Shown here piece by piece: positions 31,517-41,582 of a stretch of 51,234 bases of DNA. The first letter of the stretch is position 1; every line of letters begins with the position of its first letter. The position numbers were made by a program, and so were the translations under genes. Origin of the DNA: Bacillota bacterium (GTDB taxonomy: Bacteria > Bacillota > Desulfitobacteriia > Desulfitobacteriales > JAJXUE01); the NCBI GenBank assembly GCA_021811155.1, contig JAJZPO010000009.1, forward strand, positions 1 to 51,234, written 5' to 3'. The notes beneath the pieces were generated by a model. That model worked only from the letters and a program-made list of their open reading frames with translations. It had not been told where the DNA came from and ran no database searches.

Positions 31517-31762
31517 ATGCTGGCTGCTGTTGCTGATAGTTTCATTATAGGAATCCTGGCAATTATGATATTTATGACTCTTGAGAGACTAGCATTTGTT
31601 ACAGGCAAAAAGATGCTTACCGATAAATTGCTGAATTATCTTGCAGGCGTTCACTCCAAGACAGCTCCAGACGCAAAGGGTCAAGTCAAATGTTATACCT
31701 TTGTCAGGCAAAGTCACCGCAACAATGAAGTTTATTTTCAACAAGTTAAAGAAGAGGCTTGA
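31517..31762 (+). CDS. small membrane protein preceding kdpF
   Basis: An 81-residue protein, not recognised. It has one membrane helix near the N-terminus (about residues 8-25, SFIIGILAIMIFMTL), then a basic amphipathic region (ERLAFVTGKKMLTDKLLNYLAG) and a polar tail. The ATG at 31517 follows GGAGGAGGG, a very strong ribosome site. It is the first ORF after the KdpE-box promoter and lies 22 bases before kdpF, so it should be co-transcribed with the K+ pump. It could be a Kdp accessory subunit or a stress peptide; the sequence does not say which. Confidence 0.7.
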   Translation: MLAAVADSFIIGILAIMIFMTLERLAFVTGKKMLTDKLLNYLAGVHSKTAPDAKGQVKCYTFVRQSHRNNEVYFQQVKEEA

Positions 31763-31784
31763 TTTTAGCTAGGAGGGAAACAAA

Positions 31785-31871
31785 ATGGCTGACATGATTC
31801 TGGGCGGCATAGTAGCCCTGGGTCTTTTAGTTTATCTTGGTTACACTCTGTTGAAAGCGGAGGAGTTATGA
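31785..31871 (+). CDS. kdpF: KdpF subunit of the K+ pump
   Basis: A 28-residue single-span hydrophobic peptide (MADMILGGIVALGLLVYLGY, then TLLKAEEL). KdpF stabilises the KdpFABC complex in the membrane. The ATG at 31785 follows AGGAGGGAAA. Its stop overlaps the kdpA start as ATGA (31868-31871), which fixes the kdpA start and indicates coupling. Length, hydropathy and position are diagnostic. Confidence 0.93.
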   Translation: MADMILGGIVALGLLVYLGYTLLKAEEL

Positions 31872-33577
31872 TGTCGGGCAATGAATTGCTGCAGCTGGGG
31901 TTTTACCTGGTTGTGCTGGTTCTTCTCGCCATCCCCCTCGGCCGTTACATGGCCAAGGTGCTGCAAGGAGAGAAGACTTTTATGGACGTCGTTATGGGAC
32001 CGCTGGAACGGATTATTTACCGCGCCTGCGGGATAGATGGCCAACAGGAAATGACATGGCGGGAATACGCCGCATCCCTTTTGGCCTTTAACATTTTGGG
32101 CATTATCTCACTGTTACTGCTGCAACTTGCCCAGGGGCTCCTGCCTCTGAACCCCCAGGGGTTTGGCGCGCCGCGCTGGGACCTGGCCCTGAACACAGCG
32201 GTGAGTTTTGTCACCAATACCAACTGGCAGGCCTACAGTGGAGAATCTACCATGAGTTACCTGACTCAAATGGCCGGTCTTACAGTGCATAACTTTGTTT
32301 CAGCAGCCACCGGGGTGGCAGTGGCGGCGGCGCTGATCCGGGGCCTGACCCGGCGTCAGGCCAATTCCATTGGCAACTTCTGGTCAGACCTGACCCGCAC
32401 CACCCTGTGGATATTGCTGCCCTTGTCCCTGCTGGGCGCTTTGGTGCTTGTATCCCAGGGAGTAATCCAAAACTTTTCTCCCTACGTAAATGTGCATACC
32501 CTGCAGGGAGCAAACCAGACCTTGGCGATGGGGCCGGTGGCATCCCAGGAGGCCATCAAGGAGCTGGGCACCAACGGAGGCGGCTTCTTTAACGCCAACT
32601 CGGCCCACCCGTTTGAAAACCCCACGCCTTTCACCAACTTGTTTGAGATGTTGTATATCCTGCTTATCCCGGTGGGATTGACCTTCGCCTTCGGCCACAT
32701 GGTTAAAGATACGAAGCAGGGAAGGGTGCTCTTTGCTGCTGCCCTGGTCCTGTTCGTACTGATGTTGGGAACGGTTTACAGCTCGGAAATTGCCGGGAAC
32801 CCATTGGTGAGCAAAATCGGCATCAGAGGCGCCTCCGCCATGGAAGGAAAAGAAGTGAGGTTTGGGGTTGTGAACTCTGCCTTGTGGGCTGCGATTACCA
32901 CGGTCACATCCTGCGGTGCGGTGAACGCTATGCATGACAGCCTTACCCCGCTGGGGGGCATGATACCAATGCTTGCCATCATGCTGGGCGAGTGCGTGTT
33001 CGGCGGTGTGGGGACGGGACTCTACAGTCTGTTGACCTTTGTGATTTTGACGGTGTTCATCGTCGGGCTTATGGTCGGACGCACGCCGGAATATCTGGGC
33101 AAGAAAATTGAGGGCTTTGAGATGAAAATGGCGGTCTTGGCGGTGCTCATACCTTCAGCCAGCATCCTCTTGGGCAGCGGCCTGGCTACGGTCATCCCTG
33201 CGGGTACCTCCTCCATTGCCAACCCAGGACCCCATGGCCTGAGTGAGATCCTCTACGCTTTCTCTTCTGCCTCGGGCAATAACGGCAGCGCCTTCGCCGG
33301 GATTAACGCCAACACCCTCTTTTATAACCTGGCCCTGGCATTAGCCATGTTTATTGGCCGCTTTGGCGTGATCATACCGCTCCTGGCTGTGGCGGGGAGC
33401 TTGGCCAAGAAGAAAATTGCCCCTGCCGGCGCAGGCACCTTCGAGACCACAGGAGGGCTTTTTGCCGGTTTACTGTCCGGGGTAATCCTCATCGTGGGCG
33501 CTCTGACCTTTTTCCCAGCCCTGGCCTTGGGGCCGATTGTTGAGCAGTTGATGATGTGGGCTGGCAAGGCTTTTTAA
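31868..33577 (+). CDS. kdpA: K+-transporting ATPase subunit KdpA
   Basis: A 569-residue channel-like subunit that selects and moves K+. The four selectivity-filter-like regions are recognisable, including [34 protein letters not shown], and later [16 protein letters not shown] and [11 protein letters not shown]. About ten membrane helices are predicted, and the length is as in other KdpA proteins. The start overlaps kdpF. It works with KdpB, KdpC and KdpF as the high-affinity K+ pump induced at low K+ or high osmolarity. Confidence 0.97.
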   Translation: MMSGNELLQLGFYLVVLVLLAIPLGRYMAKVLQGEKTFMDVVMGPLERIIYRACGIDGQQEMTWREYAASLLAFNILGIISLLLLQLAQGLLPLNPQGFGAPRWDLALNTAVSFVTNTNWQAYSGESTMSYLTQMAGLTVHNFVSAATGVAVAAALIRGLTRRQANSIGNFWSDLTRTTLWILLPLSLLGALVLVSQGVIQNFSPYVNVHTLQGANQTLAMGPVASQEAIKELGTNGGGFFNANSAHPFENPTPFTNLFEMLYILLIPVGLTFAFGHMVKDTKQGRVLFAAALVLFVLMLGTVYSSEIAGNPLVSKIGIRGASAMEGKEVRFGVVNSALWAAITTVTSCGAVNAMHDSLTPLGGMIPMLAIMLGECVFGGVGTGLYSLLTFVILTVFIVGLMVGRTPEYLGKKIEGFEMKMAVLAVLIPSASILLGSGLATVIPAGTSSIANPGPHGLSEILYAFSSASGNNGSAFAGINANTLFYNLALALAMFIGRFGVIIPLLAVAGSLAKKKIAPAGAGTFETTGGLFAGLLSGVILIVGALTFFPALALGPIVEQLMMWAGKAF

Positions 33578-33594
33578 GGGGGAACGAGACAAGC

Positions 33595-35622
33595 ATGAGC
33601 AAAAAGTCAGGCCTGGACCGGGCAATTCTGGGGCAGGCCGTGAAAGAATCCTTTGTAAAATTAGATCCCCGGGCTTTGTGGCGAAATCCGGTGATGTTTG
33701 TGGTCTTGATTCTGGCGGTTATAACCACCTATTTCACCATCCGGGCTGTGGGAGGGGCAGGCAAGAATTTTTGGTTCGACCTGCAGATTGCCTTGTGGTT
33801 ATGGATTACCGTACTCTTTGCCAACTTTGCTGAGGCCCTGGCGGAGGGCCGGGGAAAGGCCCAGGCCGATGCCTTAAGGAAAACCAGAAGTGAAACGGTA
33901 GCCAAAAAACTGGCGGGGGAAAAAACAGAAAAAATTTCCGCTTCGCAGCTGCGCAAGGGTGATGTCGTCCTGGTGGAGGCTGGGGATTTTATTCCCGGGG
34001 ACGGGGAAGTAATCGAGGGGATTGCTTCTGTGGATGAAAGTGCGGTTACCGGAGAATCCGCCCCGGTTATCCGGGAATCAGGCGGGGACCGAAGCTCGGT
34101 AACCGGCGGCACCAGGGTGCTATCCGACTGGATCAAGGTGCAAATTACCGCCAATCCGGGTGAAACCTTCCTGGACCGGATGATTAGCCTGGTGGAAGGA
34201 GCCAAGCGCCAGAAAACTCCTAATGAGGTTGCCCTAACCATCCTGCTGATCGGCCTGACGATAATATTTTTGCTGGCGGTGGTTACTTTGGAGCCCTATG
34301 CCATCTATTCGGGCACAATCTTATCCATCCCGGTCTTGGCGGCTTTGATGGTCTGCCTAATCCCAACCACCATCGGAGGCCTGCTCAGCGCCATCGGCAT
34401 TGCAGGCATGGACCGGCTCCTGAAGCGCAATGTCCTGGCCATGTCGGGCAGGGCGGTGGAAGTGGCGGGGGATGTGGGTGTGCTTCTCCTGGACAAGACC
34501 GGGACAATCACCTTGGGCAACAGGATGGCTACGGAATTTGTGCCGGCTCCCGGTGTATCGCCGGAGAGGTTGGCGGATGCTGCGCAATTGTCTTCTCTGG
34601 CTGACGAAACCCCAGAGGGCAGGAGTATCGTTATCTTAGCCAAGGAGGAATTCAACCTGAGGGAACGGGATATTGCCGCTATCGGGGCAAAATTCATACC
34701 CTTTAGCGCCCATACCCGGATGAGCGGTGTTGACCTGCAGGGCAGAGAAATCCGTAAGGGGGCTATGGACTCTGTTGCCAGATATCTTCAGGAAAAGGGC
34801 AGTGAAATGGCCCCTGAAGTGAAAGCGGCAGTTGAGGATATCGCCAAAAAAGGCGGTACGCCTTTGGTTGTGGCGGAAGGAAAGCAGGCTTTAGGAGTAA
34901 TCTACCTCAAAGACGTTGTCAAAGGTGGAATCAAGGAGCGGTTCGCCCAACTGCGCCGCATGGGCATCAAGACAGTGATGATTACTGGGGACAACCCCTT
35001 GACTGCCGCCGCCATCGCTGCTGAAGCAGGGGTGGATGATTTTCTCGCCGAAGCCACGCCGGAAGCCAAATTGAAACTGATCCGGGAATATCAGGGCAAT
35101 GGCAACCTGGTGGCTATGACCGGAGACGGGACCAATGACGCTCCCGCCCTGGCCCAGTCCGATGTGGGCGTGGCCATGAACAGCGGTACCCAGGCAGCCA
35201 AGGAAGCGGGCAACATGGTAGACCTTGACAGCAATCCGACCAAACTGATTGAGATTGTGGAAATCGGCAAACAGCTGCTCATGACCAGGGGGGCCCTGAC
35301 AACTTTCAGCATCGCCAATGATGTTGCCAAATACTTTGCCATTATTCCCGCCCTGTTCATCGTCACCTATCCCCAACTGGGGGTGCTAAATATCATGGGC
35401 CTGGCCACACCTCAAAGCGCCATTTTGTCGGCGGTAATTTTTAACGCCTTGATTATTATCGCCCTCGTTCCCCTAGCCTTGCGGGGCATTCCCTACCGCC
35501 CCCTGGGGGCTAACGTGATTCTGCGCCGCAATATTTTGATCTACGGTGTGGGAGGGTTGATTGTCCCCTTTATTGGGATTAAGCTGATTGATATGATTCT
35601 GACGGTCTTGCGTTTGAGCTGA
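33595..35622 (+). CDS. kdpB: K+-transporting P-type ATPase subunit KdpB
   Basis: A 675-residue P-type ATPase that drives the pump. The phosphorylation motif DKTGTIT, the actuator motif [10 protein letters not shown], the hinge region [14 protein letters not shown] and [36 protein letters not shown] are all intact. SAVTGES includes the serine phosphorylated in the inhibited E. coli enzyme. The ATG at 33595 follows AAGGGGGAACGAG, 17 bases after the kdpA stop; an earlier in-frame ATG lies inside kdpA. There are about seven membrane helices and a normal family length. Confidence 0.97.
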   Translation: MSKKSGLDRAILGQAVKESFVKLDPRALWRNPVMFVVLILAVITTYFTIRAVGGAGKNFWFDLQIALWLWITVLFANFAEALAEGRGKAQADALRKTRSETVAKKLAGEKTEKISASQLRKGDVVLVEAGDFIPGDGEVIEGIASVDESAVTGESAPVIRESGGDRSSVTGGTRVLSDWIKVQITANPGETFLDRMISLVEGAKRQKTPNEVALTILLIGLTIIFLLAVVTLEPYAIYSGTILSIPVLAALMVCLIPTTIGGLLSAIGIAGMDRLLKRNVLAMSGRAVEVAGDVGVLLLDKTGTITLGNRMATEFVPAPGVSPERLADAAQLSSLADETPEGRSIVILAKEEFNLRERDIAAIGAKFIPFSAHTRMSGVDLQGREIRKGAMDSVARYLQEKGSEMAPEVKAAVEDIAKKGGTPLVVAEGKQALGVIYLKDVVKGGIKERFAQLRRMGIKTVMITGDNPLTAAAIAAEAGVDDFLAEATPEAKLKLIREYQGNGNLVAMTGDGTNDAPALAQSDVGVAMNSGTQAAKEAGNMVDLDSNPTKLIEIVEIGKQLLMTRGALTTFSIANDVAKYFAIIPALFIVTYPQLGVLNIMGLATPQSAILSAVIFNALIIIALVPLALRGIPYRPLGANVILRRNILIYGVGGLIVPFIGIKLIDMILTVLRLS

Positions 35623-35679
35623 CAGAACCAGGTTTTAGCGCCTGATTTCCTGTGAACGAGAAAGGGTGAGAATTCTTAA

Positions 35680-36249
35680 ATGCTAAAAACGACGGCAAGG
35701 GCCTTGAGGTTATTACTGATAATGACCCTGATAACCGGCATTGCTTATCCACTGGTTGTCACAGGCCTGGCCCAGGTTATCTTTCCCAAACAGGCTAACG
35801 GGTCCCTGGTGTATCAGAACGGCAAGCCGGTAGGTTCGGCTTTGATTGGACAAAGCTTCAGCGACCCGCGCTATTTTCATGGCCGCCCGTCCCAAGCCGG
35901 CAAGGGCTATGATGCGGCGAGTTCCGGTGGCTCCAATTTAGGGCCCACCAACAAAACTTTTCTGGCTGGGGCGGCAGCTCAGGCTGACCGGGTAAGGCAG
36001 GACAATAACCTGGCCCCTGGCGCTCCGGTGCCCAGTGATTTGATTACAGCTTCCGCCAGCGGCCTGGATCCGGATATTACGCCGGAAGCCGCCCAAATCC
36101 AGGCAGCCAGGGTTGCTAAAGGCAGGGACCTGAGCGTTGAGAAGGTTCAGGCCCTGGTGGAGCAGTACACCAAGGGCAGGCAGTTCGGATTTCTCGGCGA
36201 GCCGCGGGTCAACGTGTTAGAATTAAATATGGCCTTGGATTCTATTTAG
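35680..36249 (+). CDS. kdpC: K+-transporting ATPase subunit KdpC
   Basis: A 189-residue single-span subunit. The N-terminal helix (about 10-30, LLLIMTLITGIAYPLVVTGLAQVIFP) is followed by an extracytoplasmic domain with the family motifs GSALIGQSFSDPRYFHGRPS, AASSGGSNLGPTNK, VPSDLITASASGLDPDITPEAAQIQ and GEPRVNVLELN. KdpC raises ATP affinity of the complex. The ATG at 35680 lies 57 bases after kdpB. Its length matches the family. Confidence 0.97.
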   Translation: MLKTTARALRLLLIMTLITGIAYPLVVTGLAQVIFPKQANGSLVYQNGKPVGSALIGQSFSDPRYFHGRPSQAGKGYDAASSGGSNLGPTNKTFLAGAAAQADRVRQDNNLAPGAPVPSDLITASASGLDPDITPEAAQIQAARVAKGRDLSVEKVQALVEQYTKGRQFGFLGEPRVNVLELNMALDSI

Positions 36250-36265
36250 GTCAGGTGATTACTGG

Positions 36266-38995
36266 ATGCTTAGGGAGAAAAGAGCGGACCCCGATGAACT
36301 TCTGGCTTGCCTGGAAAAAGAAAACTGCGGTAAACTGACCGTGTTTTTGGGGGCTGCCGCAGGGGTTGGCAAAACCTATGCCATGTTGGAGGCCGCGAAG
36401 GAAAGGCTGGCTGAGGGCGTAGATGTGGTGGTGGGCTTGGTTGAAACCCACGGACGGGCCGATACCGAGGGGATGCTCGAGGGGATGCCCATGGTGCCTA
36501 CCCGGAAAATGGAGTACAAGGGCAGAACTTTTGCCGAGATGGATTTGGATGCCCTTTTGGCCCGCCGTCCCCAGCTGGCCCTGGTGGACGAACTGGCCCA
36601 CACCAACATACCCGGGTCCCGCCATCTGAAGCGGTACCAGGATGTTGAAGAGCTGTTGACGGCGGGCATCAACGTTTATACCAGTTTGAACATCCAGCAT
36701 CTGGAGACCTTGAACGACATTGTCGCCCAAATCACCGAGGTCTCCGTGCGGGAGACTGTGCCTGACCGGTTTCTGGAAATTGCCTCCCAAATCCAATTGA
36801 TTGATATACCGCCGGAAGAACTGATTCAACGGCTGAAAGAAGGAAAAGTCTATGTTCCCGGCCAGGCCGCCGCGGCCTTGAAGAAGTTCTTTCGTCCCGG
36901 GAACATCAATGCCCTGCGTGAACTGGCCCTGCGCTATACTGCTCAGAGGGTGGACCGCCAACTCGAATCCTATATGCGGGTGCACGGCATTGCCGGGCCC
37001 TGGCCCACCGGGGAGAAGGTAATGGTGTGTGTCAGCGCCAGCCCCTTTTCCGCCCAGTTAATCCGCTATGCCAAAAGGATGGCGACCAGGCTGCAGGCGG
37101 AATGGCTTGCCGTGCACGTGGACAGCCCGCGCCGCTTAGCTGGAAGTGAAGCCGAACGGGATTTCAAGGCGAAGAACCTGCACCTGGCTGAGCAACTGGG
37201 GGCAGAAACCATTGGCCTGAGCGGGGAGGACATCGCGGAAGAAATTGCTGAGCTGGCCAAGAAACGCAACGTATCCCAGATAATAATCGGCAAACCGGAG
37301 CACACCCGCCTTTGGGATTTGATGCATGGTTCCTTGGTTGACCAGGTTATTCGCCGCAGCCAGGGGATCAGCATTCATGTCATCCCTGGCCACCAGGAAC
37401 AGACAGGACTGGGCACAACCTGGTACCGGGCAAAGGACAGCAGCCGCCGCGACAAGGCGGAGGCTCTTTCACCTGCGCCTTTTCTGATTTCCGCCGCTGC
37501 AATGGCCTTGCTGACATTGATCCTGCACCCGTTCACCGCTGCCCTTGGCCTGGTCAACGTAGCTATGCTCTACTTGCTTCCGATCTTAATCACTGCGGCT
37601 CGTTGGGGTATGCGTCCGGCTATTTTCTCGGCGGTTTTGGGGTTAATTACCTTCGATTTTCTTTTCGTGCCCCCGGTTCTCACGTTTACCGTGGATGATG
37701 TGCGCTATTTGATCACCTTTGTGATATTCCTGCTGGTAGGGATAATCACAGGCTCTCTCTCTACTCGCTTAAAAAAACAAGTCACCTATTCCAGACAGCG
37801 GGAAACAAGGGTTTCAGCCCTTTATGCCTTGAGCCGGGACATCGCTGCAGTGGATAAGTTAAATGAGGTTTTGGAAAGCATTGCGCGCAATGTGGCGGAC
37901 AGCCTGGATGGACAGGTGGTCTTATTGTTGCCAAACGAAAAGGGCAAGTTGGAGCTGCAGCAAAGTTCGGCGCAGGACAATTTTCTGACGGAAAGTGAAC
38001 TTGCCGTAGCCACCTGGGTGTTTGAGCGGGGACAAAAAGCCGGTCGCGGCACAGAAACCTTAGGTGCAGCCGAGGGATTGTACTTGCCAATGGCCACGGA
38101 ACAGGGGACTCAGGGAGTTTTGGGTATTCGCTTTAAGACGGGGGAAGGACAGTTTGAGCCTGAACGTTTGAGGCTGTTGGAAGGATTCGTCGGGTTAGCG
38201 GCCATGTCCATCAACCGCATCAAGTTGACGGAACAGGCCCGGCAAGCTCAGACCCTGGCTGAATCGGAACGCCTGCGCAGCGCCCTGTTCAACTCCCTTT
38301 CCCATGATTTGCGTACACCCCTGGCCTCCATCATCGGAGCGGTGACAGGGCTGTTGGAAGAGACCCAGGCAGTATTCAGCCCCGAAGCGCGGCGCGACTT
38401 GTTAAAAACTATCTTGTTCGGTGCGGAGCGCATGAACAGGTTCGTCAATAACCTGTTGGACATGGCACGCCTGGAAAGCGGTTTGCTCAAACTGAACAAG
38501 GATTGGTGCGACATCCAGGACATAGTAGGTGTGGCCATTGGGCGTCTGGGAGAGCAGCTTGCCAGCCGCCCCTTGAGCATCCGTATCCAACCTGACCTGC
38601 CCATGCTGGAGGCCGACTTTATGCTGATAGAGCAGGTTCTGGTTAATCTTTTGGATAATGCGCTGAAATATTCTGAGCCTGAGAGCAAGATCTCGATTTC
38701 AGCCCAGGTAAGGGTCAACCGCATGGAGACAACCGTATCTAACCTGGGCCAGGGGATTCCCCAGGCTGACTTGGCAAAAGTCTTTGACAAGTTCTACCGT
38801 TTGAATTCCCCGCTGCAGGTCAGCGGCACCGGATTGGGACTGGCAATTTGCAAGGAAATCATTGAGCTCCATGGAGGCAAGATTTGGGCCTCAAACACCC
38901 CGGCCGGGGGTGTGGAAATTACATTTTACTTGCCCGTTAATCCCATCCCGGACAAGGTTCTTGGGCGGGAAGAAGGTGATTCTGCTGGAAACTAA
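36266..38995 (+). CDS. kdpD: K+/osmotic sensor histidine kinase KdpD
   Basis: A 909-residue sensor kinase. Order: KdpD N-terminal domain with Walker-A-like GAAAGVGKTYAML and ELAHTNIPGSRHLKRYQDVEELL, a universal-stress-protein domain (about 250-370), four membrane helices (about 405-500), a GAF-like domain (about 520-650), HisKA with phospho-acceptor SLSHDLRTPLASI, and HATPase with NLLDNALKYS and GTGLGLAICKEI. The USP domain has Ser-Ala-Ser followed 20 residues later by WLAVH, resembling the SxS-X20-FTAxY c-di-AMP motif of S. aureus KdpD, though the second half is imperfect. The ATG at 36266 lies 16 bases after kdpC. It phosphorylates KdpE. Confidence 0.96.
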   Translation: MLREKRADPDELLACLEKENCGKLTVFLGAAAGVGKTYAMLEAAKERLAEGVDVVVGLVETHGRADTEGMLEGMPMVPTRKMEYKGRTFAEMDLDALLARRPQLALVDELAHTNIPGSRHLKRYQDVEELLTAGINVYTSLNIQHLETLNDIVAQITEVSVRETVPDRFLEIASQIQLIDIPPEELIQRLKEGKVYVPGQAAAALKKFFRPGNINALRELALRYTAQRVDRQLESYMRVHGIAGPWPTGEKVMVCVSASPFSAQLIRYAKRMATRLQAEWLAVHVDSPRRLAGSEAERDFKAKNLHLAEQLGAETIGLSGEDIAEEIAELAKKRNVSQIIIGKPEHTRLWDLMHGSLVDQVIRRSQGISIHVIPGHQEQTGLGTTWYRAKDSSRRDKAEALSPAPFLISAAAMALLTLILHPFTAALGLVNVAMLYLLPILITAARWGMRPAIFSAVLGLITFDFLFVPPVLTFTVDDVRYLITFVIFLLVGIITGSLSTRLKKQVTYSRQRETRVSALYALSRDIAAVDKLNEVLESIARNVADSLDGQVVLLLPNEKGKLELQQSSAQDNFLTESELAVATWVFERGQKAGRGTETLGAAEGLYLPMATEQGTQGVLGIRFKTGEGQFEPERLRLLEGFVGLAAMSINRIKLTEQARQAQTLAESERLRSALFNSLSHDLRTPLASIIGAVTGLLEETQAVFSPEARRDLLKTILFGAERMNRFVNNLLDMARLESGLLKLNKDWCDIQDIVGVAIGRLGEQLASRPLSIRIQPDLPMLEADFMLIEQVLVNLLDNALKYSEPESKISISAQVRVNRMETTVSNLGQGIPQADLAKVFDKFYRLNSPLQVSGTGLGLAICKEIIELHGGKIWASNTPAGGVEITFYLPVNPIPDKVLGREEGDSAGN

Positions 38996-39668
38996 AGGTG
39001 CCCGCATTCTGATTGTTGACGATGAGACCCAAATACGCAGGCTGTTAAAGGTTGCTTTGGCCGGCCACGGTTATGAGGTCGAAGAGGTCGCCGCTGGTCA
39101 GGAAGGCCTGAACCGGGCTGCGTTGTTCAGGCCTGATTTGGTGATTCTGGACCTGGGCCTGCCTGATGTGGGCGGAATTGAGGTGGTGCGCCGCCTGAGG
39201 GAGTGGAGCAAAGTTCCGGTAATCATTCTTTCGGTCAAGGAGCAGGAAGAAGACAAGGTTTCCGCCCTGGACGCCGGTGCGGATGATTATGTCACCAAGC
39301 CCTTTGGCATGGGCGAACTGTTGGCGCGTATCCGGGCAGCCCTGCGCCATGCCGCAGGGCCGGGGGAGGAGCCGGTGCTGGAGTTTGACGACCTGGTGGT
39401 TGACATGGCCCACCGCCATGTCAACGTGGGGGGAACCGATGTCAGGCTCACCCCTACTGAATATGACCTGGTGAAAACTTTTGCGTTAAATGCCGGCAAG
39501 GTGCTAACCCACAAATACCTGCTGCGTACTATCTGGGGCCCGGCCTATGAAAACGACACCCACTACCTGCGGGTTTACATTGGACAGTTGAGGCGCAAGC
39601 TGGAAAGTGACCCCTCCCGCCCTCGCCATATTATTACCGAGCCTGGGGTGGGGTACCGGTTACTCTAA
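38976..39668 (+). CDS. kdpE: KdpE response regulator
   Basis: A 230-residue OmpR/PhoB-type regulator. The receiver has ILIVDDETQIRRLL, the phospho-acceptor D in LVILDLGLPDVGG, and K in YVTKPFGMGEL. The C-terminal winged helix includes VRLTPTEYDLVKTFALNAGKVLTHKYLLRTIWGPAYENDTHYLRVYIGQLRRKLE. GTG at 38976 is chosen because the family N-terminus begins just after it and a purine-rich site precedes it; a longer frame overlaps kdpD. It overlaps kdpD by 20 bases. Its probable target is the T-rich box at 31331-31349. Confidence 0.95.
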   Translation: MILLETKGARILIVDDETQIRRLLKVALAGHGYEVEEVAAGQEGLNRAALFRPDLVILDLGLPDVGGIEVVRRLREWSKVPVIILSVKEQEEDKVSALDAGADDYVTKPFGMGELLARIRAALRHAAGPGEEPVLEFDDLVVDMAHRHVNVGGTDVRLTPTEYDLVKTFALNAGKVLTHKYLLRTIWGPAYENDTHYLRVYIGQLRRKLESDPSRPRHIITEPGVGYRLL

Positions 39669-39684
39669 GGGGCGGGGGTTAGGG

Positions 39685-39756
39685 GTCAGAAGTCAGAATT
39701 CAGAATGGATGGGGCTTTTTTGCAAAGGGAAGCAAAGGGACGGTTCTTGCGCTTCC
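39685..39756. repeat. CAGAA heptamers followed by a GGGACGGTTC hairpin
   Basis: GTCAGAA, GTCAGAA and TTCAGAA are tandem at 39685-39705. At 39728-39756 GGAAGC and GCTTCC arms flank the core GGGACGGTTC, one G shorter than the usual form. Confidence 0.75.
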
Positions 39757-39798
39757 GGATATCCGTACTGAGAAAAAGAATTTGGGCTTGGTTCCTAA

Positions 39799-39835
39799 GT
39801 AAAACGCAAAAGAGCCTCGTACCGAACGAGGCTCT
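39799..39835 (-). terminator. intrinsic terminator of the DUF1003 operon
   Basis: AGAGCCTCGT (39811-39820) and ACGAGGCTCT (39826-39835) form a perfect 10-bp stem with a 5-nt loop. On the minus strand TTTTGCGTTTT follows. It serves the minus-strand gene ending at 39935 rather than kdpE. Confidence 0.75.
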
Positions 39836-39895
39836 GTCAGGTGATCAGACAATTGCGTGTTTGTCAGTGAGCGTCATAGTTCGGCAAGATTCGCT

Positions 39896-39936
39896 AGGAC
39901 GGAAAGAACCGTCCCCTTCGTCCTCCCCTTCGTCCT
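39896..39936. repeat. inverted GGGGACGGTTC hairpin repeat
   Basis: AGGAC (39896-39900) and GTCCT (39920-39924) flank the inverted core GAACCGTCCCC. A second GTCCT follows 12 bases later. It is the opposite-orientation mate of the unit at 39728-39756, about 140 bases away. Confidence 0.8.
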
Positions 39937-40453
39937 ATTTGGGTGAGGCGGAGCCGAGGGCCTGCCTGATTTCCGTCAGTTGGGCTTCGATGCGGTGGAG
40001 GTGGCTCTGGATGTCGTCGATTTCCAGTTCCGCCTTGTAGTTGATGGCAAAGTCGATGACGGACTCGTGCTTGTCCCGCGCCGCCTGACGGTTTTGGCTC
40101 ATCATGATGATTGGGGCCTGGAAGGCAGCGATGAAGGAGAGGATGAGGTTTAAGAGGATGAAAGGCGGGCTGTCAAAATGCCTGGTGAAGCTCACCAGGT
40201 TCCAGATCATCCACAGGACAAGAAACAGGGCGAACAGCGAGATGAAGTACCAGCTCCCCCCGAAGGAGGCAATTTTGTCGGCCAACTTGTCTGACCAATG
40301 GGTTTGCCTGGCGTATTCAGCGTTGAGATGGGTCAGGATCTGGGACTCATAGGCCTCCACCAAGCGGGTGATGCGGGTTCCGTAGTCTTTTGTCCCCAGG
40401 CTCGCATTCTCTTCGGGTGCTTCAGGGTTGACCGCCGGTTTATAATTTTCCAT
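39935..40453 (-). CDS. DUF1003 membrane protein
   Basis: A 172-residue protein of the DUF1003 family. It has an acidic N-terminal region, two membrane helices (about 68-86 and 96-118) and a C-terminal coiled region. The diagnostic block IASFGGSWYFISLFALFLVLWMIWN, then FDSPPFILLNLILSFIAAFQAPIIMMSQNRQAARDKHES is intact. The function of the family is not known. The ATG at 40453 follows GAGGCGA; an earlier in-frame ATG at 40492 lies within mqnE. It is 28 bases after mqnE on the same strand and probably co-transcribed with it. Confidence 0.9.
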   Translation of the reverse strand: MENYKPAVNPEAPEENASLGTKDYGTRITRLVEAYESQILTHLNAEYARQTHWSDKLADKIASFGGSWYFISLFALFLVLWMIWNLVSFTRHFDSPPFILLNLILSFIAAFQAPIIMMSQNRQAARDKHESVIDFAINYKAELEIDDIQSHLHRIEAQLTEIRQALGSASPK

Positions 40454-40481
40454 TTCTTCGCCTCTTTTCAAGATGCCCGGA

Positions 40482-41582
40482 TTAGGGCTCATAGGTCTTC
40501 AGCACGTGGTAGAAGGTATCCCGTTCCGCCGCCACCAGGCCGGCCTCGTTGATCAGGCGGATGAGTTCCAGTTCGCTCTGCATCTGGGGACTGCCAGCTC
40601 CGGCTGTGTGGTAGATTTTTTCTTCCCGCACCACCCCGTCCAGGTCGTTGGCGCCAAAGGAAAGGGCCATCTGGGCTATGTGCAGGCCTGCGGATACCCA
40701 ATAGGCTTTGATATATTTGAAGTTGTCCAGGACAAGGCGGGATACGGCGATAATTTTCAGGGTGCGCAGGGCGCTGGCCTGGGGAATATGCTCGAATTTG
40801 GTATGGCGGGGGTGAAAAGCCGTGGGGATGAGGGCATAGAATCCGCCGGTCTCGTCCTGCAGGTTGCGCAGGGCCAGGAGGTGGTCGATTAATTCCTCGT
40901 CGGTTTCGATGATGCCGTAAAGCATGTTGGCATTGGTGGGAATTCCGAGTCTGTGGGCGGTGCGGTGGATTTCCAGCCAGCGCTGGGCGCTGATCTTATC
41001 GGGACAGATGATGTCCCTGACCCTTTGGCTGAAGTTTTCCGCCCCGCCGCCGGGGATGAAACTCAGTCCCGCCTGGTGCAGGGTTTTGAGGATTTCCGAG
41101 ACAGGCGCTCCTTCCAATTGGGCAAAGTAATCGTACTCCGCCGCGGTAAAGGCTTTTAAACTCACCTGCGGCACGCGCTCTTTCACTTTTTGCAGCATTT
41201 CCACGTAGTAGGAAAAGGGCAGTTCGGGGTGGATACCGCCTACCATGTGTATTTCCGTAGCTCCAAGGCCTGCGTAGTACTCTGCTTTGTTTACCACTTC
41301 ATCAATTGTCATGGTATAGGAGCCTTTCTCCCCGGGGTCTTTGCCAAAGGCGCAGAAACCGCAGCGCACTTTGCAGACATTGCTGTAGTTGATGTGGGCG
41401 TTGTTATTGAAAAATACCTGATTTCCCACCGCCTGGCGCCGCTTCTCGTTGGCCAGGTAGGCTAAACCGAGGGTGTTGGCGGTCCTTAACAACTCCAGGC
41501 CGTCCTGGCGGTCAAGACGTTGGTTTTGGGTGAGTTTACGCTGAATGTTTTCTAACCCGGCAACGACTGGGGTAAATTCCAC
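40482..41582 (-). CDS. mqnE: aminofutalosine synthase MqnE
   Basis: A 366-residue radical-SAM enzyme of the futalosine menaquinone pathway that makes aminofutalosine from a chorismate-derived enol ether. The cluster motif NVCKVRCGFCAF gives CxxxCxxC. MqnE-type features are NNNAHINYSN, MVGGIHPELPFSYYVEML, LKAFTAAEYDYFAQLEG, SFIPGGGAENFS and PTNANMLYGIIET. Length and these motifs separate it from MqnC. The GTG at 41582 follows AGAAGGGA. No other mqn gene is in the window, although an MtnN-like hydrolase at 21.3 kb belongs to the fold that cleaves aminofutalosine. Menaquinone synthesis is consistent with the cytochrome and Fe-S oxidoreductase genes nearby. Confidence 0.92.
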   Translation of the reverse strand: MEFTPVVAGLENIQRKLTQNQRLDRQDGLELLRTANTLGLAYLANEKRRQAVGNQVFFNNNAHINYSNVCKVRCGFCAFGKDPGEKGSYTMTIDEVVNKAEYYAGLGATEIHMVGGIHPELPFSYYVEMLQKVKERVPQVSLKAFTAAEYDYFAQLEGAPVSEILKTLHQAGLSFIPGGGAENFSQRVRDIICPDKISAQRWLEIHRTAHRLGIPTNANMLYGIIETDEELIDHLLALRNLQDETGGFYALIPTAFHPRHTKFEHIPQASALRTLKIIAVSRLVLDNFKYIKAYWVSAGLHIAQMALSFGANDLDGVVREEKIYHTAGAGSPQMQSELELIRLINEAGLVAAERDTFYHVLKTYEP

